Shown: piece by piece, positions 45,507-54,145 of the stretch
Position numbering within the stretch: the stretch's first letter is position 1
Layout of the letters: each line of letters begins with the position of its first letter
DNA from: Hyphomicrobiales bacterium
GTDB lineage: Bacteria > Pseudomonadota > Alphaproteobacteria > Rhizobiales > Methyloligellaceae
Assembly (NCBI GenBank): GCA_021775525.1
Contig: JAJFHQ010000064.1
Coordinates: forward strand, 1-64,000
DNA: 64,000 nucleotides
Reading direction: 5' to 3'
Position numbers and translations under genes: made by a program
Notes under the pieces: generated by a model
What the model was told of the DNA's origin: nothing
Databases searched by the model: none
Seen by the model: only the letters and a program-made list of their open reading frames with translations

Positions 45507-45595
45507 ACGCTCAACGCTTCCCCCCTCCCTGGTTTCCCGGCAAACCGTTACTCCTTCAGGTTTGTTGAAGAAGGTGAAATGAGGTGGTGAATCAT

Positions 45596-46159
45596 ATGAT
45601 CCGTTATGCAATTCGGGTGCTGGCAGGTGTCCTCCTCTGCACCGCGTTGACCGGACTGCCACTGGCCCTGCAATCCGAGGCCGCACCGAAGCGAAAACCC
45701 GAGATTCACACTGATTTGTCGGTACTTCCGGAACGCGTAAAGGACATGCGCGACCGGATTCTCAATGCTGCTCGCAGCGGGGACATTACGGCCCTGCACC
45801 CCGTCGTTGAAATGAACGAGTTAAAACCGACTATTTCGTTCGGCGGAGATATTGATCCCATTGCCTATTGGAAAAAAACGTCCGGAGATGGCCAAGGACG
45901 CAGCATTATGGCCATCATGATCGAAATTCTTGAAATGCCTTTCGCCCGCACCGATGCCGGCACATCAAACGAGATTTATGTCTGGCCTTATCTTGCCGTC
46001 TTGCCGCCTGACAAGCTGACGCCCGCACAACAAGTAGACCTCTACCGTCTTATGACGGCTTCTGATGCGAAAACCATGAGGGATTTCGGCAGCTATATTC
46101 ATTACCGGCTCGGTCTCGGGCCGGATGGGACATGGCATTTTTTCGTGGCGGGTGACTAG
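45596..46159 (+). CDS. Exported protein of unknown function
   Basis: 187 residues from the ATG at 45596, with GAGGTGG 8 nt upstream; a GTG at 45584 lies inside that ribosome site and is rejected. The signal peptide is RYAIRVLAGVLLCTALTG, cleaved near SEA-AP. The mature part contains ARSGDITALHPVVEMNELKPTISFGG, EIYVWPYLAV and DFGSYIHYRLGLGPDGTWHFFVAGD, wording I have seen in hypothetical periplasmic proteins of Hyphomicrobiales. No catalytic motif is clear. Its stop codon overlaps the dihydroorotase stop by 4 bp from the other strand. Confidence 0.8.
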   Translation: MIRYAIRVLAGVLLCTALTGLPLALQSEAAPKRKPEIHTDLSVLPERVKDMRDRILNAARSGDITALHPVVEMNELKPTISFGGDIDPIAYWKKTSGDGQGRSIMAIMIEILEMPFARTDAGTSNEIYVWPYLAVLPPDKLTPAQQVDLYRLMTASDAKTMRDFGSYIHYRLGLGPDGTWHFFVAGD

Positions 46160-47490
46160 GCCGACAGTGCCTCAAGGAACCGCACGGGTTCACCACTTGG
46201 TTCCCCGAGAATTTCATCTTCCCACATCACACGCCGGCCCCTGATGATGGTGCCCATGGGCCAGCCAGTCACACTGCGTTCGGCAAATGGTGTCCAGCCG
46301 CACCGGCTGGCAATCCAGTCGTCCTCAATGGTGCGCTTCGCGGCAAGGTCGACAATAGTGAAATCCGCATCGTAACCACTCGCAATTCGTCCCTTGCGGG
46401 CGATCCCGAAAATCCGCTGCGGTCCGTGACTTGTGAGATCGACGAAGCGCTCCAGTGAAAGCATCCCAGCGTTCACATGATCCAGCATGATCGGCACCAG
46501 CGTCTGTACACCGGGCATGCCTGATGGAGAGGCGGGATAACTTTGTGTTTTTTCCTCCAGCGTGTGCGGTGCATGATCAGACCCAAGCACGTCAACCACG
46601 CCCTGATTGAGACCCCACCAGAGTATTTTCTGATGCGCAGCGTCTCGCAGCGGCGGGTTCATCTGCGCCTTGGTACCAAGCGCCTCATAGGCTTCTGGCA
46701 CGGTGAGCGTGAGATGCTGTGGTGTCGCTTCAACACTGGCCACATCTTTGTGTTTGCTGAGAAATTCCATCTCCTCGCCCGTGGAGATATGCAGTACGTG
46801 GACGCGCTTGCCATGTTCACGCGCCAGCCGTACCAGCCTTTGCGTCGAGATAAGGGCTGCTTCAGGGTCGCGCCATTCCGTATGGCTCGCCGGGTCGCCT
46901 TCCCGGCGAACACCCTCGCGATCAATGAGACGTGCTTCATCTTCTGAATGAAACGCCGCCCGGCGAGAAACGGCGGCAATCACGCGCGACAGGCTCTCCT
47001 CGTCATCAACCAGCAAATTACCGGTGGAGGACCCCATGAATACCTTTACACCAGCGGAACCGGGCAGGCGTTCAAGGTCGCGGAGGTCATCTACATTTTC
47101 CCGCGTCGCCCCCACATAGAAGGCAAAATCACAGAACATGCCGGCACGGCCGTGCGCAACCTTGTCTGCCAGGGTTTCAGCACTCGTCGTCAGGGGGTTT
47201 GTGTTGGGCATCTCGAAGACGGCCGTAACACCCCCCATGACTGCTGAGCGACTGCCATCACTGAGCGTTTCCTTGTGTTCCGCCCCCGGCTCGCGAAAAT
47301 GAACCTGGCTGTCTATGACACCAGGGAGCACATGCAGCCCCGTGGCATCAATAACCTCGCCGGCACGTGAAGCTTCGATGTTTCCAATTGCTTCAATCCT
47401 GCCATTGCGCACACCAATGTCGGCCTTGCCAACGCCATCGTGATTGACCAGCGTGCCACCCTTGATGACAGAATCGAAAATGTCCGGCAT
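46156..47490 (-). CDS. pyrC: Dihydroorotase-type cyclic amidohydrolase
   Basis: 444 residues. Metal site VHFREPG near residue 63 (H-x-H-type strand), GVKVFMGSSTGNLL with the candidate carboxylated Lys, FHSEDEA, HVLHISTGEE and GSDHAPHTLEEK are those of class I dihydroorotases and the related allantoinases. The usual reaction is closure of carbamoyl-aspartate to dihydroorotate in pyrimidine synthesis. As no pyrB adjoins it, a second amidohydrolase of the same family with another cyclic amide substrate is possible. Divergent from ygfZ. Confidence 0.88.
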   Translation of the reverse strand: MPDIFDSVIKGGTLVNHDGVGKADIGVRNGRIEAIGNIEASRAGEVIDATGLHVLPGVIDSQVHFREPGAEHKETLSDGSRSAVMGGVTAVFEMPNTNPLTTSAETLADKVAHGRAGMFCDFAFYVGATRENVDDLRDLERLPGSAGVKVFMGSSTGNLLVDDEESLSRVIAAVSRRAAFHSEDEARLIDREGVRREGDPASHTEWRDPEAALISTQRLVRLAREHGKRVHVLHISTGEEMEFLSKHKDVASVEATPQHLTLTVPEAYEALGTKAQMNPPLRDAAHQKILWWGLNQGVVDVLGSDHAPHTLEEKTQSYPASPSGMPGVQTLVPIMLDHVNAGMLSLERFVDLTSHGPQRIFGIARKGRIASGYDADFTIVDLAAKRTIEDDWIASRCGWTPFAERSVTGWPMGTIIRGRRVMWEDEILGEPSGEPVRFLEALSA

Positions 47491-47576
47491 TTATTTCACC
47501 AATTCTTCGGCAGCGTGCTTGATGCCTGCCGTCCGCTTAAATACACCTGAGTCTCAATGCAAGGAAAGTCACACTC

Positions 47577-48449
47577 ATGGCAGAATGTAATATTTCCGAA
47601 ATGACGGCACGCGGTGTCATCATGGTCAGTGGTGCTGACGCAAAAAAATTTCTGCAAGACATCGTCACCAATGATGTGACACGGGCCGTGGATGGTAATG
47701 CGGTCCATGCCGGGCTGCTCACACCACAGGGGAAAATTCTGTTTGATTTTTTCCTTCTTGATGTCGGCGACTATTTCCTTCTCGAATGTGCCAGGGACAA
47801 TGTGGTGGACTTCATCAAACGTCTCACTTTCTACAAGCTGCGCGCGGCGGTCGAGTTGGAGGATATATCCGGCACGCACAAAGTCTGGGCTGCCTGGAAT
47901 GGCACCCCGGATACACCGAATGAAGCCATCACCTACACCGACCCACGACTGGACCTGATGGGCTTGCGCATCATCGCACCTGCATCTCTCGATCTGACGG
48001 CGAATTGTGACGTGGCCAGCGAAGAAGATTATCACCAGCTGCGTATCGCAATGGGCGTGCCCGAGGCAGACAAGGATTATCCCCTCGGCAACACCTTCCC
48101 CCATGAGGCAGATTATGACCAGCTTGCCGGTGTCGACTTCAAAAAGGGCTGCTATGTGGGCCAGGAGGTGGTGTCCCGGATGCAGCATCGCGGCACGGCG
48201 CGCAAACGCATCGTACCCGTTCGTGGACATGCGCCACTGACCGAGGGCGCCAAAGTCTCCGGGGGTGACGCGTCCATAGGCCAGATGGGCTCGGTCACGG
48301 GAGACATGGGCCTCGCCATGGTCAGGCTTGACCGGGCTGACAAAGCAATTAAGGACGGCCACCCCCTGTTGGCAGGCGATGTCGAGATAGATCTCGTACA
48401 GCCGGGTTGGGCCGACTTCAGCGTGCCGACGCAAGGCAAAGTGACATGA
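47577..48449 (+). CDS. ygfZ: YgfZ-type folate-binding Fe-S/tRNA-modification protein
   Basis: 290 residues. The signature KKGCYVGQEVVSRMQHRGT near 190 contains the conserved Lys-Gly-Cys-Tyr-x-Gly-Gln-Glu motif of YgfZ/IBA57, a GcvT-like folate-binding fold. These proteins help assemble or repair 4Fe-4S clusters, for example of MiaB. The N-terminal half (SGADAKKFLQDIVTNDV) matches the GcvT domain start. Its TGA overlaps the tag start as ATGA. It is the first gene in a tight plus-strand chain running to nadC. Confidence 0.95.
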   Translation: MAECNISEMTARGVIMVSGADAKKFLQDIVTNDVTRAVDGNAVHAGLLTPQGKILFDFFLLDVGDYFLLECARDNVVDFIKRLTFYKLRAAVELEDISGTHKVWAAWNGTPDTPNEAITYTDPRLDLMGLRIIAPASLDLTANCDVASEEDYHQLRIAMGVPEADKDYPLGNTFPHEADYDQLAGVDFKKGCYVGQEVVSRMQHRGTARKRIVPVRGHAPLTEGAKVSGGDASIGQMGSVTGDMGLAMVRLDRADKAIKDGHPLLAGDVEIDLVQPGWADFSVPTQGKVT

Positions 48450-49045
48450 GCGAACCAACGCGCTGCGGGTGGGCCGGGCCGCAACCCATTTACATCACCT
48501 ATCATGACGAGGAATGGGGAGTACCAAGAGCCAACGACAGGTTGCTACTTGAGAAACTGAGCCTTGAAGGCTTTCAGGCAGGCCTGTCCTGGATCACCAT
48601 CCTTAATAAGCGCGCCCGCTTCCGCGAAGTGTTCGACAATTTCGATGCCGAGAAGGTTGCGCGCTATGACGAGAAAAAAATATCTCAGCTTTTGTCGGAC
48701 GCCGGAATTATCCGCCACCGCGGCAAGATCGAAGCCACAATCTCAAATGCGAAAGTCTATCTGGGGCTGAGAGAGCGCACGAGCCTTTCTGCCTTCCTTT
48801 GGAAATTTGTGGATGGTGTGCCCGTTCAGAACAGTTTTGCCGGGCTGGAAGACATCCCCGCGCAGACGGATGTGAGCAAGGCCATGGCAAAAGCACTCAA
48901 GGCCGAAGGGTTCCGGTTTTGCGGGCCGACAACCGTATACGCATTCATGCAGTCAGTCGGGATGGTAAATGACCATGTTGTTGGCTGTCATCGTCATGGA
49001 CCTTGCGTGGAACTGGCACAGAGCTTTAAAGCCCCCACGTCATGA
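48446..49045 (+). CDS. tag: DNA-3-methyladenine glycosylase I
   Basis: 199 residues from the ATG at 48446, chosen because it forms an ATGA overlap with ygfZ. Zn ligands and fold markers of Tag are visible: Cys in RCGWAG, His in YHDEEWG, FQAGLSWITILNKR near 45, and the C-terminal DHVVGCHRHGPC. It removes 3-methyladenine from alkylated DNA. The stop overlaps the following HD-hydrolase gene by ATGA as well. Confidence 0.96.
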   Translation: MSEPTRCGWAGPQPIYITYHDEEWGVPRANDRLLLEKLSLEGFQAGLSWITILNKRARFREVFDNFDAEKVARYDEKKISQLLSDAGIIRHRGKIEATISNAKVYLGLRERTSLSAFLWKFVDGVPVQNSFAGLEDIPAQTDVSKAMAKALKAEGFRFCGPTTVYAFMQSVGMVNDHVVGCHRHGPCVELAQSFKAPTS

Positions 49046-49665
49046 CACCACGCAAAAAAGCCCCACCGCGTGCCTGGCAGCGCATGCTCTCCGGACGGCG
49101 GCTGGATTTGCTTGATCCTTCGCCAATGGATATCGAGCTCGAGGACATAGCCCACGGCCTTGCCCGGGTAGCGCGCTGGAACGGGCAGACAACAGGCGAC
49201 CATGCGCTTTCAGTCGCACAGCACTCCTTGCTGGTTGAACAGATAGCATCTGAATTGCGCACGGACCTTCCGGAACGGTGGCGGCTGGCTGCACTGGTTC
49301 ACGATGCACCAGAATATGTGGTTGGCGATCTCATCACGCCCTTCAAGGCCGCTGTTGGTCTGAATTACCGGGAGTTGGAAGACCGGTTGTTGCAGGCGGT
49401 ACACATCCGCTTCGGGTTGCCGGGAGTCTTGCCGAAAACCATCACCACGCTTGTTAAACGAGCTGACAAAATGGCGGCTTACCTGGAAGCCACACAACTG
49501 GCCGGTTTTTCCGAGGCCGAAGCGCGGCGATTCTTCACCGTCCCACGCGGGCTTGGTGAGCATGCCCTGCGCCGGTTACGCAAGATTGTCCCCGTTCCCG
49601 TCACCGAGGCGCAAATCCTTTTTGTGAAGAGATTTGAATACCTTATAGAACGAAACAGGAATTGA
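49042..49665 (+). CDS. HD-domain metal-dependent hydrolase (YfbR-like)
   Basis: 207 residues, start overlapping the tag stop (ATGA). The HD pattern is seen as TGDHALSVAQHSLLVE, AALVHDAPEYVVGD and a later RADKMAAYLEA, consistent with the YfbR/YedJ-like branch whose known members are 5'-deoxynucleotidases. The N-terminal WQRMLSGRRLDLLDPSPMDIELEDIAHGLARV is typical of alphaproteobacterial members. The substrate is not demonstrated. Next gene begins 86 bp downstream. Confidence 0.9.
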   Translation: MTPRKKAPPRAWQRMLSGRRLDLLDPSPMDIELEDIAHGLARVARWNGQTTGDHALSVAQHSLLVEQIASELRTDLPERWRLAALVHDAPEYVVGDLITPFKAAVGLNYRELEDRLLQAVHIRFGLPGVLPKTITTLVKRADKMAAYLEATQLAGFSEAEARRFFTVPRGLGEHALRRLRKIVPVPVTEAQILFVKRFEYLIERNRN

Positions 49666-49750
49666 AACCGAAGTTCTTCTGCTGCAAATTTGTGTGAATC
49701 TCACACCCTGCCGTGCAAGTGCCACAAGAGTGGGTTAGTCTGGTTTCCAG

Positions 49751-50278
49751 ATGACTGGAGAGATTATATATGTCGGGCCACTGAGCGCTGTTGCCAGAAC
49801 GGTTGAAGCTTCGGGCGTGGGCTACCTTGTCACTCTGATGAACGATCAGATGATAGTCGAGCGCCCTCCCTGCATTGAGCCTGAGCGTCATCTGCGCCTG
49901 GTGATGAATGATATTTCCGAACCCCAACCGGGACTGGTTCACCCTAGTGACTCCCATGTTCAGGAACTCATAGATTTCGTGCTCGAGTGGGACCGTCAAC
50001 TCCCCATGCTGATCCATTGCTGGGCCGGGATCAGCCGTTCGACTGCGGCAGCATTCATCTCGCTCTGCGCTCTCAATCCCGGCATCAATGAAGCACTCAT
50101 CGCTCAAACCCTGCGTGCCGCCTCACCAACTGCCACGCCCAACTCACGGCTGGTCCTTCTGGCTGACGGGTTGCTTGCCCGCGACGGGCGCATGAGCCGT
50201 GCCGTGGAGGAGATTGGCCGCGGTCAAACCACCATGGAAGGTACCCCGTTCCAGCTTCCGGTCCGGGTCGCTGTCTGA
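49751..50278 (+). CDS. Protein-tyrosine-phosphatase-like protein
   Basis: 175 residues. The phosphatase loop is LIHCWAGISRSTAA, with nucleophile Cys90 and Arg96 (C-x5-R); Asp54 in MNDISEP is a candidate general acid. The fold is that of small dual-specificity or cysteine phosphatases; protein, nucleotide or phosphoinositide substrates are all possible. It lies 3 nt ahead of nrtR, so it is cotranscribed with the NAD regulator, and its role in that context is unknown. Confidence 0.9.
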   Translation: MTGEIIYVGPLSAVARTVEASGVGYLVTLMNDQMIVERPPCIEPERHLRLVMNDISEPQPGLVHPSDSHVQELIDFVLEWDRQLPMLIHCWAGISRSTAAAFISLCALNPGINEALIAQTLRAASPTATPNSRLVLLADGLLARDGRMSRAVEEIGRGQTTMEGTPFQLPVRVAV

Positions 50279-50281
50279 GCC

Positions 50282-51247
50282 ATGATCTCCCAGGCCAGCA
50301 TCGAAATCGGTCTGAACGCCGCGATCGTGAGCGTGCGCGGGGGTCAGCCGCATATTCTGGTTTCGCGCGAGGCTGACCAATGGGATGCCCTCCCCTACGG
50401 CCCCTTCACACCGATCGATCACCGCACCCTGGATATCGGGTTGCGCAACTGGGTACGTGAGCAGACCGGCCTTGAACTTGGCTATGTCGAACAGCTCTAC
50501 ACATTCGGAGACAGGGGCCGTCATGCGCAGCCGGACGACACCGGGTCCCACATCGTGTCAGTTGGCTACCTGGCCCTGATTACCGAGGACCCGCTTGAGC
50601 CGCTGGAAGGGACATCCTTTGCCCGCTGGTATGGCTTTTTGCCATGGGAAGACTGGCGCAATGGTAAGCCGAGTATTCTGACAGAAGAAATCGAGCCCCG
50701 GCTGAAGCGCTGGGCGGCTCAGATGGACCAGGACGACAGCCACGCATCCGTGCTCACGCGCCCAGAACGTCTGCGCATTTGTTTTGCCATGGATGAAGAG
50801 TCCAACTGGGACGAGGAAAAGGTTCTGGAGCGCTATGAGCTGCTGTACGAAGCAGGTCTGGCGGCCGAAGCAAAACGTGATGGCCATTCGGCAGTGAAAC
50901 TATGGGATGATCTGCCCCAACTCGGCCGCCCCATGCAGTTCGACCATCGCCGGGTTCTGGCCACTGCAATGAGCCGGCTGCGAGGCAAACTCAAATACCG
51001 CCCCGTGATATTCGAACTGCTGCCCGTATCCTTCACGCTTTTCGAATTACAGAAAATCGTGGAGGCCATACTGGGTCACCATGTGCACAAGCAGAATTTC
51101 CGACGCCTCGTGGAAAATGCAGGGTTGGTCGAAGCTACCGGTGACGTCAGCACACAGACCGGTGGGCGCCCAGCCAAGTTGTTCCGGTTCCGCCGCGATG
51201 TATTGCTTGAGCGCCCCTCGATAGGCGTGAAAATGAAGGGCGGGTGA
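50282..51247 (+). CDS. nrtR: NrtR-type NAD-biosynthesis transcriptional regulator (Nudix-fold plus winged helix)
   Basis: 321 residues. The N-terminal half has a Nudix fold (IGLNAAIVSVRGGQPHILVS, then LRNWVREQTGLELGYVEQLYTFGD), but the catalytic box is degenerate (REQTGLE instead of REL-x-EE-x-G), so it should sense rather than hydrolyse ADP-ribose-like ligands. The C-terminal winged helix (about 235-300; FTLFELQKIVEAILGHHVHKQNFRR, GRPAKLFRFRRD) matches NrtR. NrtR members repress NAD biosynthesis operons, and nadABC follows directly with a perfect palindrome in its promoter. No such palindrome precedes nrtR or the phosphatase gene. Confidence 0.92.
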   Translation: MISQASIEIGLNAAIVSVRGGQPHILVSREADQWDALPYGPFTPIDHRTLDIGLRNWVREQTGLELGYVEQLYTFGDRGRHAQPDDTGSHIVSVGYLALITEDPLEPLEGTSFARWYGFLPWEDWRNGKPSILTEEIEPRLKRWAAQMDQDDSHASVLTRPERLRICFAMDEESNWDEEKVLERYELLYEAGLAAEAKRDGHSAVKLWDDLPQLGRPMQFDHRRVLATAMSRLRGKLKYRPVIFELLPVSFTLFELQKIVEAILGHHVHKQNFRRLVENAGLVEATGDVSTQTGGRPAKLFRFRRDVLLERPSIGVKMKGG

Positions 51248-51264
51248 GGCTGAAAGCCCCGCCC
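51238..51264 (+). terminator. Hairpin over the nrtR stop codon
   Basis: GGGCGGG pairs with CCCGCCC; an inner GGCT/AGCC stem can form as well. It lies on the last codons of nrtR and is not followed by a T-run, so it may attenuate read-through into nadA rather than terminate cleanly. Confidence 0.4.
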
Positions 51265-51337
51265 CAGACCTGCGGCAACACACCCCTCTGGTAATATCTG
51301 CTCATTTCGACTATATATAAATTCGACCCGGCACACC

Positions 51338-51366
51338 TTGCCGGTCCTTTTAACGCCCCCTATATA
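51338..51366 (+). promoter_or_regulatory. Predicted sigma-70-type promoter of nadABC
   Basis: TTGCCG (51338-51343) is followed after 17 nt by TATATA (51361-51366). The -10 hexamer lies inside the left arm of the palindromic operator, so a bound repressor would block polymerase. The nadA ATG is 37 bp further on. Confidence 0.6.
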
Positions 51367-51384
51367 CTCAATTAGAGTATATAG
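51360..51384. promoter_or_regulatory. Palindromic operator of nadABC, candidate NrtR box
   Basis: Perfect inverted repeat with 10-nt arms CTATATACTC and GAGTATATAG around AATTA. It overlaps the predicted -10 box of nadA and lies 18 bp before the ATG. Its position, symmetry and the adjacent nrtR gene make it the probable repressor site. Confidence 0.75.
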
Positions 51385-51402
51385 ACAAGGCAGGAGGCAC
51401 TG

Positions 51403-52464
51403 ATGTCGATTATCGAGATCGCACCTAACGTTTCAGACGCAGTGAGCAAATACGGCATCATGGACATGCCAAGTTTGGAGTACACGCCTGCATTGGCCAA
51501 GGAAACGGCGCAGGCTTATGAGCGCGTCTCCAGCGTGGTTCCCCCTGTCGAATGGCCGGCCTTCGCGCCTTACATCAAGGCCATCAACGAGCTGAAAAAA
51601 GAACGCAATGCAGTGATCCTGGCGCACAATTACATGACGCCGGAGATATTCCACTGTATCTCCGATTTTGTCGGCGATTCATTGCAGCTGGCGAAAGAAG
51701 CCGCAAAAACTGATGCGGACATCATCGTCCAGTGTGGCGTACACTTCATGGCCGAGACTGCCAAACTGCTGAGCCCAGAGAAAACCGTGCTCATTCCCGA
51801 CATGAAAGCGGGCTGCTCGCTGGCTGAATCCATCACCGGGGCCGACGTTCGCGCCATGCGTGAAGCCTATCCGGGAGTGCCGGTTGTCACCTATGCCAAC
51901 TGTTCCGCAGAAGTGAAAGCCGAATGCGATATCTGCTGCACGTCCGCCAATGCAGTAAAAATAGTTGAATCACTGGGCGTATCCCGCGTCATCTTCGTGC
52001 CGGATGAATATCTGGCCAAATATGTAGCCAGCCAGACCGATGTCGAGATTATCGCCTGGAAAGGACGCTGCGAAGTGCATGAACGCTTCACCGGTGATGA
52101 ATTGCGCGCCGCGCGCGAGATCGATCCAGGTGTCAAGATTATCGCCCATCCCGAATGCCCGCCCGACGTGCTGGCCGAAGCTGACTTCACCGGCTCAACA
52201 ACCGGTATGATCAACTATGTGAAGGACAACCAGCCCAAGAAGGTCGTCTTGGTGACCGAATGCTCCATGAGCGATAATGTGGCGGCTGAAACGCCGGGTG
52301 TAGAATTTGTACGTCCGTGCAATCTATGCCCGCACATGAAACGCATCACGCTACCCAAGATACTGGATTCATTGGTTTATCTAAAAGAAGAGATCACCAT
52401 TGATCCAGATGTCGCAGAGCGCGCTCGTGCCTCCGTTGAGCGGATGGTGGAACTCAGCAAGTAA
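51403..52464 (+). CDS. nadA: Quinolinate synthase A
   Basis: 353 residues, ATG with AGGAGG 5 nt upstream. Three 4Fe-4S cysteines are seen in [15 protein letters not shown] and the downstream VTECSMSD and CNLCPHMK segments; [14 protein letters not shown] and [18 protein letters not shown] are family blocks. It condenses iminoaspartate and dihydroxyacetone phosphate to quinolinate. First gene of the operon under the palindromic operator; nadB follows 25 nt later. Confidence 0.98.
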   Translation: MSIIEIAPNVSDAVSKYGIMDMPSLEYTPALAKETAQAYERVSSVVPPVEWPAFAPYIKAINELKKERNAVILAHNYMTPEIFHCISDFVGDSLQLAKEAAKTDADIIVQCGVHFMAETAKLLSPEKTVLIPDMKAGCSLAESITGADVRAMREAYPGVPVVTYANCSAEVKAECDICCTSANAVKIVESLGVSRVIFVPDEYLAKYVASQTDVEIIAWKGRCEVHERFTGDELRAAREIDPGVKIIAHPECPPDVLAEADFTGSTTGMINYVKDNQPKKVVLVTECSMSDNVAAETPGVEFVRPCNLCPHMKRITLPKILDSLVYLKEEITIDPDVAERARASVERMVELSK

Positions 52465-52489
52465 TCCCCATCCTGCCGGGAGGACGATC

Positions 52490-54145
52490 ATGGCCTCAGC
52501 AGTGACTAATAATTCTCTTCCCCCGAACATGATCCGCGGGGAGAGCATTGTCATCATCGGCGCCGGGCTTGCGGGTCTCTTCACTGCCCTCAAGCTCAGC
52601 CCGCATCCCGTGGTCCTGATTTCACCCGTTCCTTTGGGAGAAGGGACATCAAGCGGCTGGGCGCAGGGCGGTATCGCCGCTGCGATCTCCGAAGGGGATA
52701 CGCCCCAAGCCCATGCTCATGACACGATCAACGCTGGTGCCGGTATCGTTGATGAGTGTCTGGCACACCTACTCGCCCGCGAAGCACCCGATCGGATCGA
52801 GGATCTGCTGCGTCTGGGTGTCCCCTTTGACAAGGACATCGAAGGCAAGCTCCAGCTTTCGCGTGAGGCCGCACACAGCGCCCGGCGTATCGCCCGGGTG
52901 AAGGGCGATCTTGCGGGCAAGGCCATCATGGCCGCTGTCATGTCGGCCGTACGCGAGACGCCCTCGATCCATATTCTGGAAGGCATGAGTGCCCATGCGC
53001 TGGCAATGGACAACGCCCGACATGTTGCTGGCGTTCATTTATGGCCAACAGGGTCATATGGCCAAGGTGACGCCATCACGCTTCCGGCAAAAGCCGTTGT
53101 TCTGGCCTGCGGTGGTGTCGGTCAACTGTTTGACGTGACCACTAACCCTTCATCCGCCCTTGGTGAAGGCGTCGCCATGGCGGCGCGTGCCGGTGCCGTG
53201 ATTGCAGATCCGGAATTTGTGCAATTCCACCCCACGGCTCTCAATATCGGACGCGACCCCGCCCCCCTGGCGACAGAAGCGCTTCGCGGTGAAGGCGCAG
53301 TGCTGGTGAATGGCAGAGGCGAGCGATACATGGCTGCTGTCCATGAAGATGCTGAGCTAGCCCCGCGTGATGTGGTGGCACGCGCAACCTTCCGCGAGGT
53401 GCAATCCGGGCGCGGTGCTTACCTTGATTGCCGAGAAGCCATCGGATCTAAATTTGCTGATAAATTCCCCGGATTGTCCGAGATTTGCGCCCAAGTCGAT
53501 ATCGACCCGGTGCATGAGCCAATCCCCATCGCACCGGCGGCGCACTACCATATGGGCGGGGTGCTCACGGACGCGAACGGGCGCACAACGGTCGATGGCC
53601 TGTGGGCCTGCGGAGAAGTCGCTTGTACAGGCGTACACGGCGCCAACCGCCTGGCCTCGAATTCACTGCTGGAAACCGTGGTGTTCGGCGCACGTATCGC
53701 GAATGATATCTCTGGGCTCGCATCCCACTTGAAAACACCGGAAACAGAGCTTCTGCTTCCCCCTGAGAGTAGATCAATAAGTTGGGATGCAGCCTCCATC
53801 AAGGACATCTCGAAACATCTCCGGCGCACCATGACGCAGAATGTGGGCGTGATGCGTGAGGGTAACGGATTGCGCACAGCGATTGGCGACATTACCAGCA
53901 TCTCACATGGCGAACTCCCGTTGGCAGTGCGCAACTGGACACTCACAGCAGAATTTATTGCGGCTGGCGCACTGCAGCGCGAAGAATCCCGTGGCAGCCA
54001 GTTCCGCAGCGATTACCCCAAGGCACACAAGGAATTGGCGCGGAGGACCACGCTCAAGATTTCTGACCTCAAAGCAATCAGCGATGCCGCAGATACCTTC
54101 GAACCCCACGAAAGCAACGTCATAAAGATGGCCATCGCAAAATGA
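52490..54145 (+). CDS. nadB: L-aspartate oxidase
   Basis: 551 residues from the ATG at 52490, which has GGGAGGA about 5 nt upstream; the frame is open 30 codons earlier only inside nadA. FAD-binding IVIIGAGLAGLFTALKL near 20 and TSSGWAQGGIAAAISEGDTP, then the flavoprotein block HYHMGGVLTDANGRT and GANRLASNSLLE, are those of NadB. It oxidises L-aspartate to iminoaspartate for NadA. The stop overlaps nadC as ATGA. Confidence 0.97.
   Translation: MASAVTNNSLPPNMIRGESIVIIGAGLAGLFTALKLSPHPVVLISPVPLGEGTSSGWAQGGIAAAISEGDTPQAHAHDTINAGAGIVDECLAHLLAREAPDRIEDLLRLGVPFDKDIEGKLQLSREAAHSARRIARVKGDLAGKAIMAAVMSAVRETPSIHILEGMSAHALAMDNARHVAGVHLWPTGSYGQGDAITLPAKAVVLACGGVGQLFDVTTNPSSALGEGVAMAARAGAVIADPEFVQFHPTALNIGRDPAPLATEALRGEGAVLVNGRGERYMAAVHEDAELAPRDVVARATFREVQSGRGAYLDCREAIGSKFADKFPGLSEICAQVDIDPVHEPIPIAPAAHYHMGGVLTDANGRTTVDGLWACGEVACTGVHGANRLASNSLLETVVFGARIANDISGLASHLKTPETELLLPPESRSISWDAASIKDISKHLRRTMTQNVGVMREGNGLRTAIGDITSISHGELPLAVRNWTLTAEFIAAGALQREESRGSQFRSDYPKAHKELARRTTLKISDLKAISDAADTFEPHESNVIKMAIAK

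Noticed and set aside
47496-48458. 320-codon open frame on the minus strand
   Set aside because: Antisense to ygfZ, which carries its diagnostic motif.
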